Source: Hygrophila difformis (Eukaryota > Streptophyta > Magnoliopsida > Lamiales > Acanthaceae). Taken from it: a stretch of DNA of 64,000 nt. Each line of letters begins with the position of its first letter. Positions within the stretch are counted from its first letter, which is position 1. The stretch lies in contig JAOANR010000010.1 in the NCBI GenBank assembly GCA_030278955.1, positions 13,995,086 to 14,059,085 on the forward strand. The letters are read 5' to 3'. The notes under the pieces were generated by a model, which had not been told where the DNA came from, did no database searches, and saw only the letters and a program-made list of their open reading frames with translations. The position numbers and the translations under genes were made by a program. Shown here one piece after another: positions 36,401 through 48,335 of this stretch.

Positions 36401-39017
36401 GAAACCCTCAATTCTAAAAAAAATCCAATTTCTTTTATTTCCCACCTCTCATGTCGTGATCCTCCCGTCGTGAACCCACGGTTCACGACACAATTTCTGT
36501 CTCATGACATGCATGCACTCTCTTGCCAAATTTTTATTCTCCATCTCTTCCCATTAATTAATTAAACCTTATATTAATATTTTGAGGTTGAAATCCAATG
36601 ATCTCAACCCATGATAAATTTGATGTAAAGAATTTTGTTTCAATTCCCATTAAAAGATTTTTCTACAAAATTAAACTCTAATGATCTAAGTATATAATCC
36701 AAACTGTAATTAATTAATTATGGAATGAGTGATTATTTAGTCAATGATGATGTGATTATGGATTAATTTCCATACCCTTGCATGAGAAACCAATGTCTCT
36801 CATACAAGATGACCCAAAAATATTTTCTTTCATTTATTTTGTCTTTACCTGTGTTGTGTGAAACGAATAGTGAAAAATACCATAGAATAATGTTGGCGAA
36901 CGGTCCCTTTACCGGGGAAATGAAGTAGCCCGTAGTCTATGTATTAATTAATATTTGTTATTTTGCATGGGTTTTGGATAGTGACTGACGAGGTCAGGCG
37001 AACGGTCCTCTTACCAGGAAATGAAGTAGCCACTCAGTCAGCATCTGTCCAAAATACAGTTTTATTTTCTTTATTTTAATTTCAAACCTGAACCTGGAGC
37101 TGTAGTAATATTAGATGATATATGCCAATGTTGTCTAATAATTATTGCAATGATAGAACATGTGGGTTTTATATCCAGTTCACAGACAGTGGAGTCTAAG
37201 ATGACGGCGGCAACTGTCATTTAAGGCATTCCACTGTCTAAAAATCATCCCACTTGGAATAGTCAGGACCTGGATAGCAGATGTTTGCAGTCCGGATTAT
37301 CCTGATTATTTTTGTCATCTTTTCAGCCAAATAAATTCTTCTCATCTTCGGCTATTTCATCTCTGTGTATCAACTTCTGTCTAAACCCGCCTTATATTTT
37401 GGGTTATTTAATTTTACACTTCCTTATAAATTTATGCATGATAATATTTTGTAGATAATGTGGTCAAATTATTTTGGGATCCTTCCTTTGGACATAAAAG
37501 TCTAGATTTTAATCAGATGTCTCATAATAAATTTCCAACAAAAATTCATTTATAAAATCCGGATCTAAGTAAGGGATAAATTCCACAGTTATGACTAATT
37601 CACATTCGACTGGGGGTCGATTTTGGGAAATTAGAAGCAGAGTCAGCGATTAGGTCTCATCTAGACTGAAATGATCTGTGTTTTAATTGAGAATCTAGTA
37701 CCTGTTTAGGGAATGATTTTCAAAGATTTATTATTTTCCAAAATTGCTATGTGTTGGGAATTTAGTCTTAACTGTCACACCGAGATGGGATCCACTTGGA
37801 TTCAAATACAGTGTGATAGGTAATTCTAGAGGAACAATGCGTAGGCCTTGGTTATTTTCTAAGATAGGGTTGAGTTCCTTTCAACTGCTATCCTCTTCTG
37901 CCAAAGCCTATTTTTGAGTCCTGAGTGAGTGCATCCGGAACAAACTAATTTATTAGTTCGTTTCATTAGTTTGTATCTCATAACCACCTGGAAGGAAGTG
38001 AACACTGCGAGCGGTTCACCGAGATCCGGGAATTCTTGATCCACGCTCAGTCATTCTGACTGGGGGCTTTCTTTTACTACCAGTACGAAGCTTTTGAAAC
38101 TTCCGAGTGATAGGATTTTAAATGCTTTCTTTACCGCTTTCTTTTAAATGCTTTTATAGAGGTCACTCGGATGTGTCACTAGATCTTCTAACTGCTACTA
38201 GGACTGAGAGTTAAGGGATAGTTCAGGGCTTGATTTAGATCTTTGGGTGTGACATGGGGGAATGATAGCAGTACTTGGCATCTCAATAAATGATTTGTCG
38301 GGTGTTGCTTGTCCACCACAGATAAATAACATACCTCTGCACGGGGGCAGTTGTATATCTGTGGTATCTTGGATTTTGTTGTCTTAAGGCATGTAAATCC
38401 TTACTGTAAGTACCTGTCTGATAAAGGGAACATGGTATAGGAAGCATGAGAGTTAGCTAACTGAAAGGATTATCCCAAACAAAGATCTGTGTAACAAAAT
38501 GGAAGTTTAATTGTGTTTCATCTGAATCTTGTCCAATTTTTATTATTTTCTTCCTGTCCCTTCTGTCTCATTTTAAATTTGCTTTCTTAGAATAATTTTA
38601 ACCGCTTTCTTAGAATAATTTTAATTGCTTTCCTAGAATAAATTTAATTCGCTTTCTAGAATAATTTTATCTGCTTTATTCTATTGCTTTCATAGCTTAG
38701 AATTAAATTATATCAAGTAGATTATAATTAAACACAAACTTGAATCGAGTAACCGAGTGGAAAATCTTATAAAACGACGTGGGCCCTGCTTCCATCGCAC
38801 ATCCTCCAGTGAACGATCCGGTACTTACTATAAATACTGCAATTTTTGACTCTGTGCGCTTTCGGGGGCACAGTTTCTTAACACGAGTAAATAAAAACGT
38901 GACAACCTATAAGTATATCCCTAATCCCAACTCCATCCTCAAAATCGATTTTCATTAAATAAAAATCAAAACCGGGATTATTTCTTATTTCTATTTTAGA
39001 AAATACTCGTGTGGGAA
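33452..39017. mobile_element. Block X: unclassified insertion, possibly a large LTR
   Basis: About 5.5 kb separating coding-like halves of E2. It starts near TGTTAAAAAATCC. One candidate right end is ...CTTAACA at 38883, giving TGTTAA/TTAACA ends but no matching flanks. Another is 39017, where ATTTG (33447-33451 and 39018-39022) could be a duplication but the end is not CA. Contents: a GC-rich CCG stretch 33860-34420, an AG-rich run 34500-34620, hairpin repeats 34640-36520, a TATA-like CTATAAATATATCC near 35205 with LTR-like downstream sequence, and motifs such as CGAACGGTCC...GAAATGAAGTAGCC repeated at 36898 and 37000. No conserved domain. The boundaries are unresolved. Confidence 0.45.
34640..36520. 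repeat. Dispersed GTCGC-type hairpin repeats in block X
   Basis: At least eight imperfect palindromes built of GTCGC(G/T)AGAC. The strongest is an identical 25-base hairpin at 36055-36079 and 36355-36379, with arms TGTCGCGAGAC and GTCTCGCGACA and loop CAC. The first of these is nested in an outer CAGTCGCCAGACC...GGTCTCGCGACTGG pair. Diverged forms occur near 34645, 34780, 34850, 35110, 36135, 36240 and 36455. Confidence 0.85.
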
Positions 39018-39559
39018 ATTTGTCAAAAGTTTCACAGACCGCACAGGGCAGAAACTATAGCCAGTTCAATAAAACACTGTTCATCGATTATTCTTGAATT
39101 TACTCTTCAAATGCAGTGTTCTAATTCTTCCTTGAACAATTTTCTCGAGATCAATAATGAGGATATATCTGATATGGATAATAATGTTTCTACAGGTAGC
39201 CCAGAAGAGCGTAAAGAATATTTCATGAAACAACCGGGTATATTTGTTCCCACAGAAGATGAAGATGATTCTTCTGATTGAAACCCTTATTTTACAGAAA
39301 TCTCTAATCTGGAGCTAAATCCAAAAGGAAAATGACTTTCACACTGAAACCCAGATATGAAGATTCCCACATCATTTTATTTTGAATAAAATATCTCTTA
39401 ACCTTTGCTAAGTACTCTTAATTTTCAGAACTAGTATTTATATTTCATTCTGATAGTTTCCGTTTGGTGCAGATCATCATTTTGAAATTCAATTCCGATG
39501 ATATTGACAGCACTCCTTTACTACCTTTGGAGTCCAAAGCTTTTGAAGGGGGGGGGGAA
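39018..39559 (+). other. E2 3' internal region and polypurine tract
   Basis: Coding-like acidic segment (…SPEERKEYFMKQPGIF, EDEDDSSD, stop near 39281), then non-coding DNA ending in G10 AA directly before the right LTR: the plus-strand polypurine tract. Confidence 0.6.
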
Positions 39560-40140
39560 TGACGTGGAAGTCAAAATTCAACTATTAAATTATATGGACC
39601 AATTTCTCAATTAAATTGAGTTCATTAATTTAATAAACAACTCGAAGACTTCTGTGGAATTGAAGGATGAAGTAGAGCTGATTCAGAGTATGCACTATCC
39701 AAAGCAACTTTGCTCCTACAGCTCGAGCAAGCTGATGTCCGGGAACCGATGCCGTAAACCCGGAAGAGTGATTGGTCAAAGAAGGATACTTCATTTTGTA
39801 TTATCTTTTGTAATTGAAGTGAAGTGGACTTCCCACTTATGATGTAGAAAGCCATCGCCACCACCGAGGGTCATCGGAAGGTCACCGGAATCATGGAAGC
39901 ATCGTCGAAAGACCAAACGGATCTCGCCGGAAAATTGGCCGGAGGTCGACCGAAGTCGCTGCCGGTCGACGGACAAATTTTGGTTAAAGTCGGGAGATAG
40001 TTGGATAATATTAAAGAAATGTCCGTCGCTAGACCATGTGTCATGACACAAGCCTCCGTCGCTAAGCAAGCCTCACGTCCTTAGACACCTAATAGCTTTA
40101 CGACCCTAACCTCCTACCTGCTTTCCACCTCCTTGCTACG
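39560..40140 (+). repeat. E2 3' LTR, left portion
   Basis: 581 bp matching 29365-29945, ending in CTACG (40136-40140), the G2 target duplication. The LTR resumes at 48336-48340. Confidence 0.92.
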
Positions 40141-41706
40141 TTTTATTGACATATTTTGTCAATATTTTGCTATGATTTTGATGTGATTTTTTAGTGTTAA
40201 TTGAGTAGATATGCTTCTAATGATCACCTTTTGATGCTTTTTGTAGAATTGATAAAAGATGCACAATCTTGAAGAATTTTTGGCTAAGTGGACAGAAGCA
40301 GGCCGTCTCCTTGGGCGTGATCACGCCAAATGACTGTCTTTGAGTTTTGAACCATTGGGACCCACTTTCAACTCTTTAAAAATTGCAGAATGATCCCTGG
40401 GGCTAAATTGAAGTATCTAAATATTTGGGCATCAAATCAAAAAGGAGTTTTCAGATTTGGAAAGGAAAAGAATGGGAGATTGAAGAAAAGAATGAGTCAA
40501 AGAGAGAACCCACGTTCTTTGAGGGGCCGATTTTTCCGGGCAATTGAGGGAAAGAAAAGAAAGCAGTCTGGGATGCAAGAGAGAGGGGGGCAGATACCAG
40601 AATTCACAATCAAAATTCCACCAGGGAACCGTCCAAAAAAGGGGAGCAGCCAATTTCGAATTGTCTTCTCCAACTTGACCAGCATTGCAGCAGCAAGGAC
40701 AGAAGAGTGGCAATCAGCGTTCAGGCCTGATTTGAGCAGCAAGGTTGGGCGAATTCTGGGGCTTCTTTCAGTCGAATTTGGAGGTTTCCAAGGGCACCAA
40801 GATCTGATCCTTCTTGGGTGATTTTCCTGTCGATTTCTATGATTGATTACCATGTCGGATTTTATGGATTTGGTTATGTTTTGGATGGATTGTGAGTAGA
40901 TTTCTTATTTAGTTTAGGATTTGAATTTGTGTTCGGATATGGAATTGGGAGACTTATTATGTTGACAGATTTTATTGCTTAATTGAATTGGGTATTTTTA
41001 ATTCCTCCATTTTTCGTGTTTAGATTGCTTGATTGATATAGCGGCCGCGTGTTGATTGAGTAATTTATTGCTAGATTGTAAAGTGCATCCATAATTGTGT
41101 ATTTTCCAGTCAAGTAGCAAGCTAGAGGAAGAATACTCTAGTGGGGAATTAAAATCGGTTTTGAACACTACCTCGTAGGATTAGTGTTGAATCGAATTGA
41201 GTTTTCTTATTCTAAATGCTTTCAAGTCATGTTTATGCTATGGTCGTACCTAGTATTCACACTTGATTAGGGGAATGGCTTATGGTCGTACCTAGGCCAT
41301 CGAATAAGTATGGAAAAATTGGTTGGGAAACGCTTGTAAACCAACTTTAACCAGTTTAGTCAAGTGCAATTAAGCTAAATGTTGTCAATGATCAACTCCC
41401 ATATCCAATACACAATTCATGCATAAGCTAGAGTTTTAATTATCCTCAAAAACTCACTTGTTACTTTGAAATTATTTTAGTTCTTGTTTGATTTTTATTT
41501 TCTTTTTGTTAGATTAGTTGCAATCAAAATCCCCCCCCCCCCCATCCTTATAGATATAAATATAATTTATAATTAATCAAGTGATTGAAACAAACTCTTT
41601 GAGAATTCCCTGTGGAGACGACCCTACTCACTATATATTACATTTATTTATCTTCTTTTGTGGTGTAGGACTAATATTTAATTTGCAGCTTAACGACGGG
41701 CTAGCA
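40141..41706 (+). repeat. G2 5' LTR
   Basis: 1566 bp. Contains the 14-bp palindrome GGCGTGATCACGCC (40314-40327) and a C13 run at 41531-41543 that is only C6 in the other LTR. Its first bases (TTTTATTGACAT) differ slightly from the right LTR (TTGCATTGACAT). Confidence 0.92.
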
Positions 41707-41707
41707 A

Positions 41708-41731
41708 TTTTGGCGCTGTTGCCAGGGAAAT
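41708..41731 (+). promoter_or_regulatory. G2 primer binding site
   Basis: TTTTGGCGCTGTTGCCAGGG immediately after the LTR; two changes from the G1 form. Confidence 0.8.
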
Positions 41732-41811
41732 TCGCCAAAAGAGGATGTTTCATACTTTGGTTAATTTAATATATATATATTTCTCTGATCTTTATTTCTA
41801 TTTATTGGTTT

Positions 41812-44415
41812 ATGCCTCGCACAGATCGTGGTGGTGAAAAGAATTACGATCCAGAGATTGAAAAGACCGCACGCCATTTGAGAAAAGAGGCCAGGGAACG
41901 AAGGAGAGAAGAGAAAGCGGAGGTGTTGACACCTTTGCTCAATTTGGCAATTCAAATAGCGGAGGACTCAAGTTCATCAACAGATTCTGAGGAAAGCAAG
42001 GAAGTGGAAGAGGAAACTGAAATTCCTCAACCTGTTATGGCACAACAGAGAACGTTGAGGGAGCTAGCATCCCCTGACTTGGCTCAACAGCCACTTTGCA
42101 TTACTTTTCCTACTGTAGCTGATAATGCAGCATCTGTGTTGAAAACTGGACTAATACATTTGTTGCCTAATTTTCATGGTTTGTCAGGAGAGGAACCACA
42201 CAAACACTTACAGGAGTTTGATGTGGTGTGTACGAGCATGAAACCAGCTGGTGTGACTGAAGATCAAATCAAGCTAAGGGCATTTTCATTTTCCTTGAAG
42301 GATGCAGCAAAGGATTGGTTGTTCAACCTCCCTGCCGGAAGTATCATCACTTGGAATGAGATGAAGCGTAAGTTCTTGGAGAAGTATTTTCCCGCATCTC
42401 GAGCTGCAAACCTGTGGAAAGAGATATGTGGCATTAAACAAGCTAAAGGGGAGTCACTTTTTGAATACTGGGATAGGTTCAATAAACTTATTACTAGGTG
42501 TCCACAACACCAAATTTCTGAACAATTAATAATCCAGTATTTCGATAAAGGTTTAACCATTATGGACAGGATGCTTATAGATGCTGCAAGTGGAGGTGCA
42601 CTTATGAACAAGACACCAGAGGAGGCCTGGGCATTGTTGAATAATATGGCAATGAATTCACAGCAGTTTGGGCCAAGGGAAGTTTTTCCAGTGAAAGAAG
42701 CTGGTGAAGTAAGTTCTTTACAGCAACAATTAACTGAATTAACATCTTTTGTTCGTAAGCTTGCCGTAGGGAATGCACAGGTAAAGGCCTGTGGAATATG
42801 CTCAAACACGGATCATCCCACTGATGCTTGTCCCACGTTGTCTGGGGAAGTAGAAGTTAATGCAGTTGGATTTGTGCAAAGGAGGAATTATGACCCATTT
42901 TCCAACACGTACAATCCGGGATGGAGGGATCATCCAAATTTGCGTTATGGGAATCAACAAGCTCCTACACAACAACCTCTGGGTTTTTAGCCACCTCCAC
43001 CGCCACCACAACAAAGGGCAGCCCCACAAGCTTCATTTCCAGATAATTCTCTACATGATCTAGTTAAGAATATGGCAGCTAATATGTTGCAATTTCAGCA
43101 GGAAACTCGAACAAGTATCAAGAATTTGGAGGATCAAATGTCCCAAGTGGTGAATGAGGTGCGTGATATGAAGCAAAGGGAGAAAGGAAAATTGCCTGCT
43201 CAAACACATGCTAATCTTGGAAATGTTAGTGCAATGACTCTGAGAAGTGGAAAGGAATTAGAAGGTCCAAAGGAGATCGTTTCAAAGGAAAAGGCAGAGG
43301 ATGAAATTGTTAAAGAAATTGAGCAAGAAGCATATAAATCAAGTGATGAGGTAAATTTAAATTTCCCAGCTACTACAAACTCTAATATTTCTCCTTTTCC
43401 TCACAGGTTGGTGAAGCAGTCAAAAGGTGACAAGGATAAGGAAATCATGAAGATGTTTGAAAAGGTGGATTTGAGCATACCTTTGCTAGATGCGATCAAG
43501 CAGATACCCCGCTATGCAAAATTCCTTAAGAAGCTATGCACAAACAAACACAAGTTGAGAGGGGATGAAAAAGTGTTAGCTGGAGAAAATGTGTCACCCA
43601 TGCTTCAAAGAATGTTACCACAGAAATGCGGAGATCCAGGTATGTTCGTTGTTCCTTGTAAGATAGGTAAAGTCGAAATCAAAAGGGCTATGTTAGACTT
43701 AGGTGCTGCTATTAATGTAATGCCTAAATCTATTTATAACTCTTTGAACATTGGACCATTAAAAGAAACGAGAGTGATTATCAAACTAGCAGATAGGACT
43801 AATGTCTACCCCGAAGGAGTAATTGAGGATGTCCTAATGCAAATAAATGAGTTGATATTTCCGGTTGATTTTTATGTTCTTGATGTGCATGATGAGAATT
43901 CTCCTAATCCTTCACCTATTTTACTTGGAAGACCATTTATGAGCACATCCAACACCAAAATTGATGTTAAGTTAGGGGCATTAACAATGGAATTTGATGG
44001 TGTGAAGGTAAAATTCAATATTTTTGATAATGTGAATCCTGTTGAATCTCACTCTGTGTATAGTTTGGATGCTCTTAACCAAAATGTGCAGGAAGTGTGG
44101 AAGGAGATGCAAGAGAATGCCATGGTGTTCAAGGAAAAAAATGAAGTCTTCTATGATCCATCACTTTTAAAAGAAAATAGAGGGAAGACTTGTATTCCTC
44201 ATTCATTGTTTGATCAAGATAAGTGTTATTTTTATGGGATTGGTTCTTTTGCTATAGGTAATGCTAATTATTTTGATGAAAGGGCAATCCAAAGTCCCAC
44301 TATGGACAAGACGGTGATTGTAAATGGCTTCCTACTTAAGCTATATTACAAAGGATTTGCAAAGAAAAGAAGTGGAGTATATGACTTCAAAAAGTCCAAA
44401 GGGGAAAAATGTTAA
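41812..44415 (+). pseudogene. G2 gag-protease polyprotein with one in-frame stop
   Basis: One frame of 867 codons from MPRTDRGGEKNYDPEIEKTA, interrupted only by a TAG at 42988-42990 after QQPLGF. Gag core: EEPHKHLQEFDVVCTSMKPA to AKDWLFNLPAG, and KRKFLEKYFPASRAANLWKE. Knuckle-like CGICSNTDHPTDACPT. A Pro/Gln linker follows the stop, and then NMAANMLQFQQETR. Retropepsin-like region: PGMFVVPCKIG, MLDLGAAINVMPKSIYNSLN, PSPILLGRPFM. The open reading either side of the TAG suggests one recent nonsense change. Confidence 0.9.
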
Positions 44416-46777
44416 GTGGAACTTTGAAGATATGTCTAGCCAAATACTTAAAAGAAAGGCGCTTCTTGGGAGGCAACCCAAGTTCTATCTTTGATTTCAT
44501 GTTTTCTTGTTTTGCATTCTTAGGTTAAGTATGTATTGGTTTTAACCTTTTTCTAATTGACTTGGTAATTGATTCAGGACTTAAGCAAACAGATGGGAAA
44601 GTAATTCTTAGGCGTGACCACGGCTAAGAGGCTTTACAGGCTCGGCCATGTCAGTTGGGAGAGGAGACAAGTTAAATTGGAAGGCAGCAGCAAATGCCAT
44701 CCTTAGGTGTGACCACGTCCAAGGAACACTTATGTCTCTGCCTTTCTATTCATGTCAGTTGGGGGAAGACAGTGGGAGGCAGCAGCAAGGGCCATCCTTA
44801 GGCGTGACCATACCCAAGAAACACTTGTGCCTCTGCCTTCTCACTTGAAAGGGCTAGGGTTTAGAGACTTAAACACTTTTGAGATTCCAACACATAGAAC
44901 CCTCCACAAATCTCTCCTCTCTCTCGCCCTTCACCCATCGGCCTCCACTATCCTCTCATCACCTTCAGCCACAGCCGACCGTCTGCTGCGCCGCCGACCT
45001 ATCACCGCTCGCCGTCCATTGCCACCGCCCCTGCATCAGTCGCGCCGCGGCCCCTGAGCCCTAGGTTTGGTTGTTAATGAGGACACCAGAGGTCGTTCCA
45101 CCGAATGTCCCCACGGCTACACGGTCTACGAGTATGTCAGACAATGATGCAAGGCCAAGGTGCACTTATACATTAATTAGACATAATGGAGGAACTCCTG
45201 CGCACCCTACCCCGACCTTGAGTCGGGCTGCCACCCCACCCATCTCAGGGAAGTTCCTTTTCACTCTCTCATTTTATTTCATCTTTTATAGCAATGGGGA
45301 CATTGCTTTGTTTAGGTGTGGGGGAGGGATTGAGGAAATTTGATGTTTGATATATATTTTGTTTTTGTTCCCTGCTTGCCCTTTAATGTGTGTCCTTGAT
45401 TGAGTTGTTGGTATTTTACTATGTTCTTTTTGACCTTGCCATGCCTATTGATCACGTTGAATGATGAGTATGTTTAGTCTTCTATTAATCGACCCAAAGT
45501 GATTTTGAGCCTTTTGAGCAAGATAAAATAAAAAATATATTCTACATCATATATGCTCAATTTTTTTTGGATTGTGTGAACACATGGGTAGTTGGCATCC
45601 TAGAACTTGCGTGCAAATACATGTTAGCTCCACCTTTATTAAGGTTTGATGTGAATAAGAGGATAAGGCATTAGGATTAACTTTTTTTGGCTTTACTTTT
45701 AACCTTTACCCTATACATCTCCCCTAGTGAACCAATTCTGAGCCATACAATTCCTTTTCCTTGGTAAACATTAAACCCGAGCCCATAGCCTTTCATTTCT
45801 TTAAAAACTTGTTTGTTTGAACCCAGAATTGAGGATTAATTCATTGAGCTTGTATCTCATTTGTGCTAGCGATAGGTGTTGATGTCATTGTTTCATTGTT
45901 GAAGAATTGTGGAAGATGTCATATTCTAAGTTTAGGAAGTATTTTTGCCCTTTGTAAATGGGTCGAGGTCTGTTATTGTTGGGAGTTTGTTGTTGACTTG
46001 TTTTGCTCTCTCTCTAATAAAGAAAAAAAAAGAAAAAAAAACAGCCCTGTTTTAGAAAAGAAAAAAAAAATAGAGGAAAAGGGCAGTGGATGTAAGTATC
46101 TTGGCACGTGTTCCTTTGACTTAAGTTTCATGAACGCAGAGTTGAAATTCTATCTGCACCTTTCAGATGTTAGAATTCCTCTAATAAACGTGTCAAGATA
46201 TTGAAACCCACACAAAAAAAAGAAAAAAAAAAGAGAAAAAAAAAAGAAAAGAAAGAGAGAGAGTTAGAAAATAAGGGGTGTTGAAGTCTTGATTGTTGGT
46301 TTTGCTTGTGTCACTTATTTTAGTGTTTCATTGTTGGGTGATTAAGTGATGGCAACAAGCTTAATGTTAGGTTTATGAGCACTTGGTCGTATTGTGTACA
46401 AGTTCTTGAGTTGATCCTCGATTCCTTAGCTTTTGCATCCTTTTTTTTTCCTACCCCTAGCCAATGCCCCATTATAACCCTTATAAAGACCTTGGATTAT
46501 GAGCATTTAACTCTTGATGAATGGTGGAGTAAATTTGATTAGCATGCAAGCCTATGGGATTTGTCACTATTTTAAGTGCATTAAGTGGATTAAGCCTATA
46601 CACTTGAGGGTGAGAACATACTTAAATACATTCCCATTTGGTGAGAATAGTTGGTTTTGCATACTTTGAGTTCGATGGATTCGATGGCATGGTTGAGGAA
46701 TTTTGGAACTAGTGAGTGCTTACTTCTTTCTTATGGGACACATGCTTAGGGGCAAGCATGAAATAGGTGTGGGGGAG
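44416..46777 (+). other. G2 non-coding internal region
   Basis: Holds CGCTTCTTGGGAGGCAACCC just after the stop. Three diverged copies of the LTR palindrome follow (TTAGGCGTGACCACGGCTAA at 44608-44627, then about 44701-44724 and 44797-44818). A CT-rich and GC-rich tract lies at 44900-45060, an internal polypurine tract TTTAGGTGTGGGGGAGG at about 45313-45329, poly-A/G tracts at 46020-46262, and GGGGCAAGCATGAAATAGG followed by the terminal polypurine tract. The order matches G1. No pol domain. Confidence 0.75.
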
Positions 46778-48335
46778 TTGCATTGACATATTTTGTCAAT
46801 ATTTTGCTATGATTTTAATGTGATTTTTGAGAGTTAATTGAGTAGATATGCTTCTAATGATCACCTTTTGATGCTTTTGTAGAATTGATGAAAGATGCAC
46901 AATCTTGGAGAATTTTTGGCTAAGTGGACAGAAGCAGGCCGTCTCCTTGGGCGTGATCACGCCAAATGACTGTCTTTGAGTTTTGAACCATTGGGACCCA
47001 CTTTCAACTCTTTAAAAATTGCAGAATGATCCCTGGGGCTGAATTGAAGTATCTAAATCTTTGGGCATCAAATCAAAAAGGAGTTTTCAGATTTGGAAAG
47101 AAAAAGAACAGGAGATTGAAGAAAAGAATGAGTCAAAGAGAGAACCCACGTTCTTTGAGGGGCCGATTTTTCCGGGCAATTGAGGGAAAGAAAAGAAAGC
47201 AGTCTGGGACGCAAGAGAGAGGGGGGCAGATACCAGAATTCACAATCAAAATTCCACCAGGGAACCGTCCAAAAAAGGGGAGCAGCCAATTTCGAATTGT
47301 CTTCTCCAACTTGACCAGCATTGCAGCAGCAAGGACAGAAGAGTGGCAATCAGCGTTCAGGCCTGATTTGAGCAGCAAGGTTGGGCGAATTCTGGGGCTT
47401 CTTTTAGTCGAATTTGGAGGTTTCCAAGGGCACCAAGATCTGATCCTTCTTGGGTGATTTTCCTGTCGATTTCTATGATTGATTACCATGTCGGATTTTA
47501 TGGATTTGGTTATGTTTTGGATGGATTGTGAGTAGATTTCTTATCTATTTTAGGATTTGAATTTGTGTTCGGATATGGAATTGGGAGACTTATTATGTTG
47601 ACATATTTTATTGCTTAATTGAATTGGGTATTTTTAATTCCTCCATTTGTCGTGTTTAGATTGATTGATTGATATAGCGGCCGCGTGTTGATTGAGTAAT
47701 TTATTGCTAGATTGTAAAGTGCATCCGTAATTGTGTATTTTCCAGTCAAGTAGCAAGCTAGAGGAAGAATACTCTAGTGGGGAGTTAAAATCGGTTTTGA
47801 ACACTACCTCGTAGGATTAGTGTTGAATCGAATTGGGTTTTTCTTGTTCTGAATGCTTTCAAGTCATTTTTATGCTATGGTCGTACCTAGTATTCACACT
47901 TGATTAGGGGAATGGCTTATGGTCGTACCTAGGCCATCGAATAAGTATGGAAAAATTGGTTGGGAAACGCTTGCAGACCAACTTTAACCAGTTTAGTCAA
48001 TTGCAATTAAGCTAAATGTTGTCAATGATCAACTCCCATATCCAATACACAATTCATGCCTAAGCTAGAGTTTTAATTATCCTCAAAAGCTCACTTGTTA
48101 CTTTGAAATTATTTTAGTTCTTGTTTGATTTTTATTTCTTTTTGTTAGATTAGTTGCAATCAAAATCCCCCCATCCTTATAGATATAAATATAATTTATA
48201 ATTAATCAAGTGATTGAAACAAACTCTTTGAGAATTCCCTGTGGAGACGACCCTACTCACTATATATTACATTTATTTATCTTGTTTTGTGGTGTAGGAC
48301 TAATATTTAATTTGCAGCTTAACGACGGGCTAGCA
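46778..48335 (+). repeat. G2 3' LTR
   Basis: 1558 bp, close to identical with 40141-41706; palindrome GGCGTGATCACGCC at 46950-46963. Confidence 0.92.

Larger units (their letters stand above)
40141..48335 (+). mobile_element. Gypsy-type LTR element G2 (gag-pro only)
   Basis: LTRs 40141-41706 and 46778-48335. The perfect 5-bp duplication CTACG occurs at 40136-40140 and 48336-48340, and the uninterrupted target is visible in the other E2 LTR. A PBS TTTTGGCGCTGTTGCCAGGG follows the left LTR, and GGTGTGGGGGAG precedes the right LTR. Internal coding is limited to gag and protease; no reverse transcriptase or integrase occurs in 44416-46777. Related to G1 in gag-pro, PBS and polypurine region, but with different LTRs and opposite orientation. 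Confidence 0.93.

Noticed and set aside
38881..39011. Inverted ACACGAGTA / TACTCGTGT pair as transposon ends
   Set aside because: Only nine bases with ~110 bases between and no flanking duplication; may be chance near the edge of block X.
29365..39559. E2 as an integrated plant pararetrovirus
   Set aside because: It has true LTRs, a PBS next to the LTR and a purine tract, and no recognisable movement protein, coat protein or reverse transcriptase.
40390..47489. 143- and 118-residue ORFs found twice (40390-40821 and 47026-47457, and antisense)
   Set aside because: They lie in the two G2 LTRs and are duplicated because the LTRs are copies; no family match and both strands are open, as expected by chance in GC-balanced DNA.
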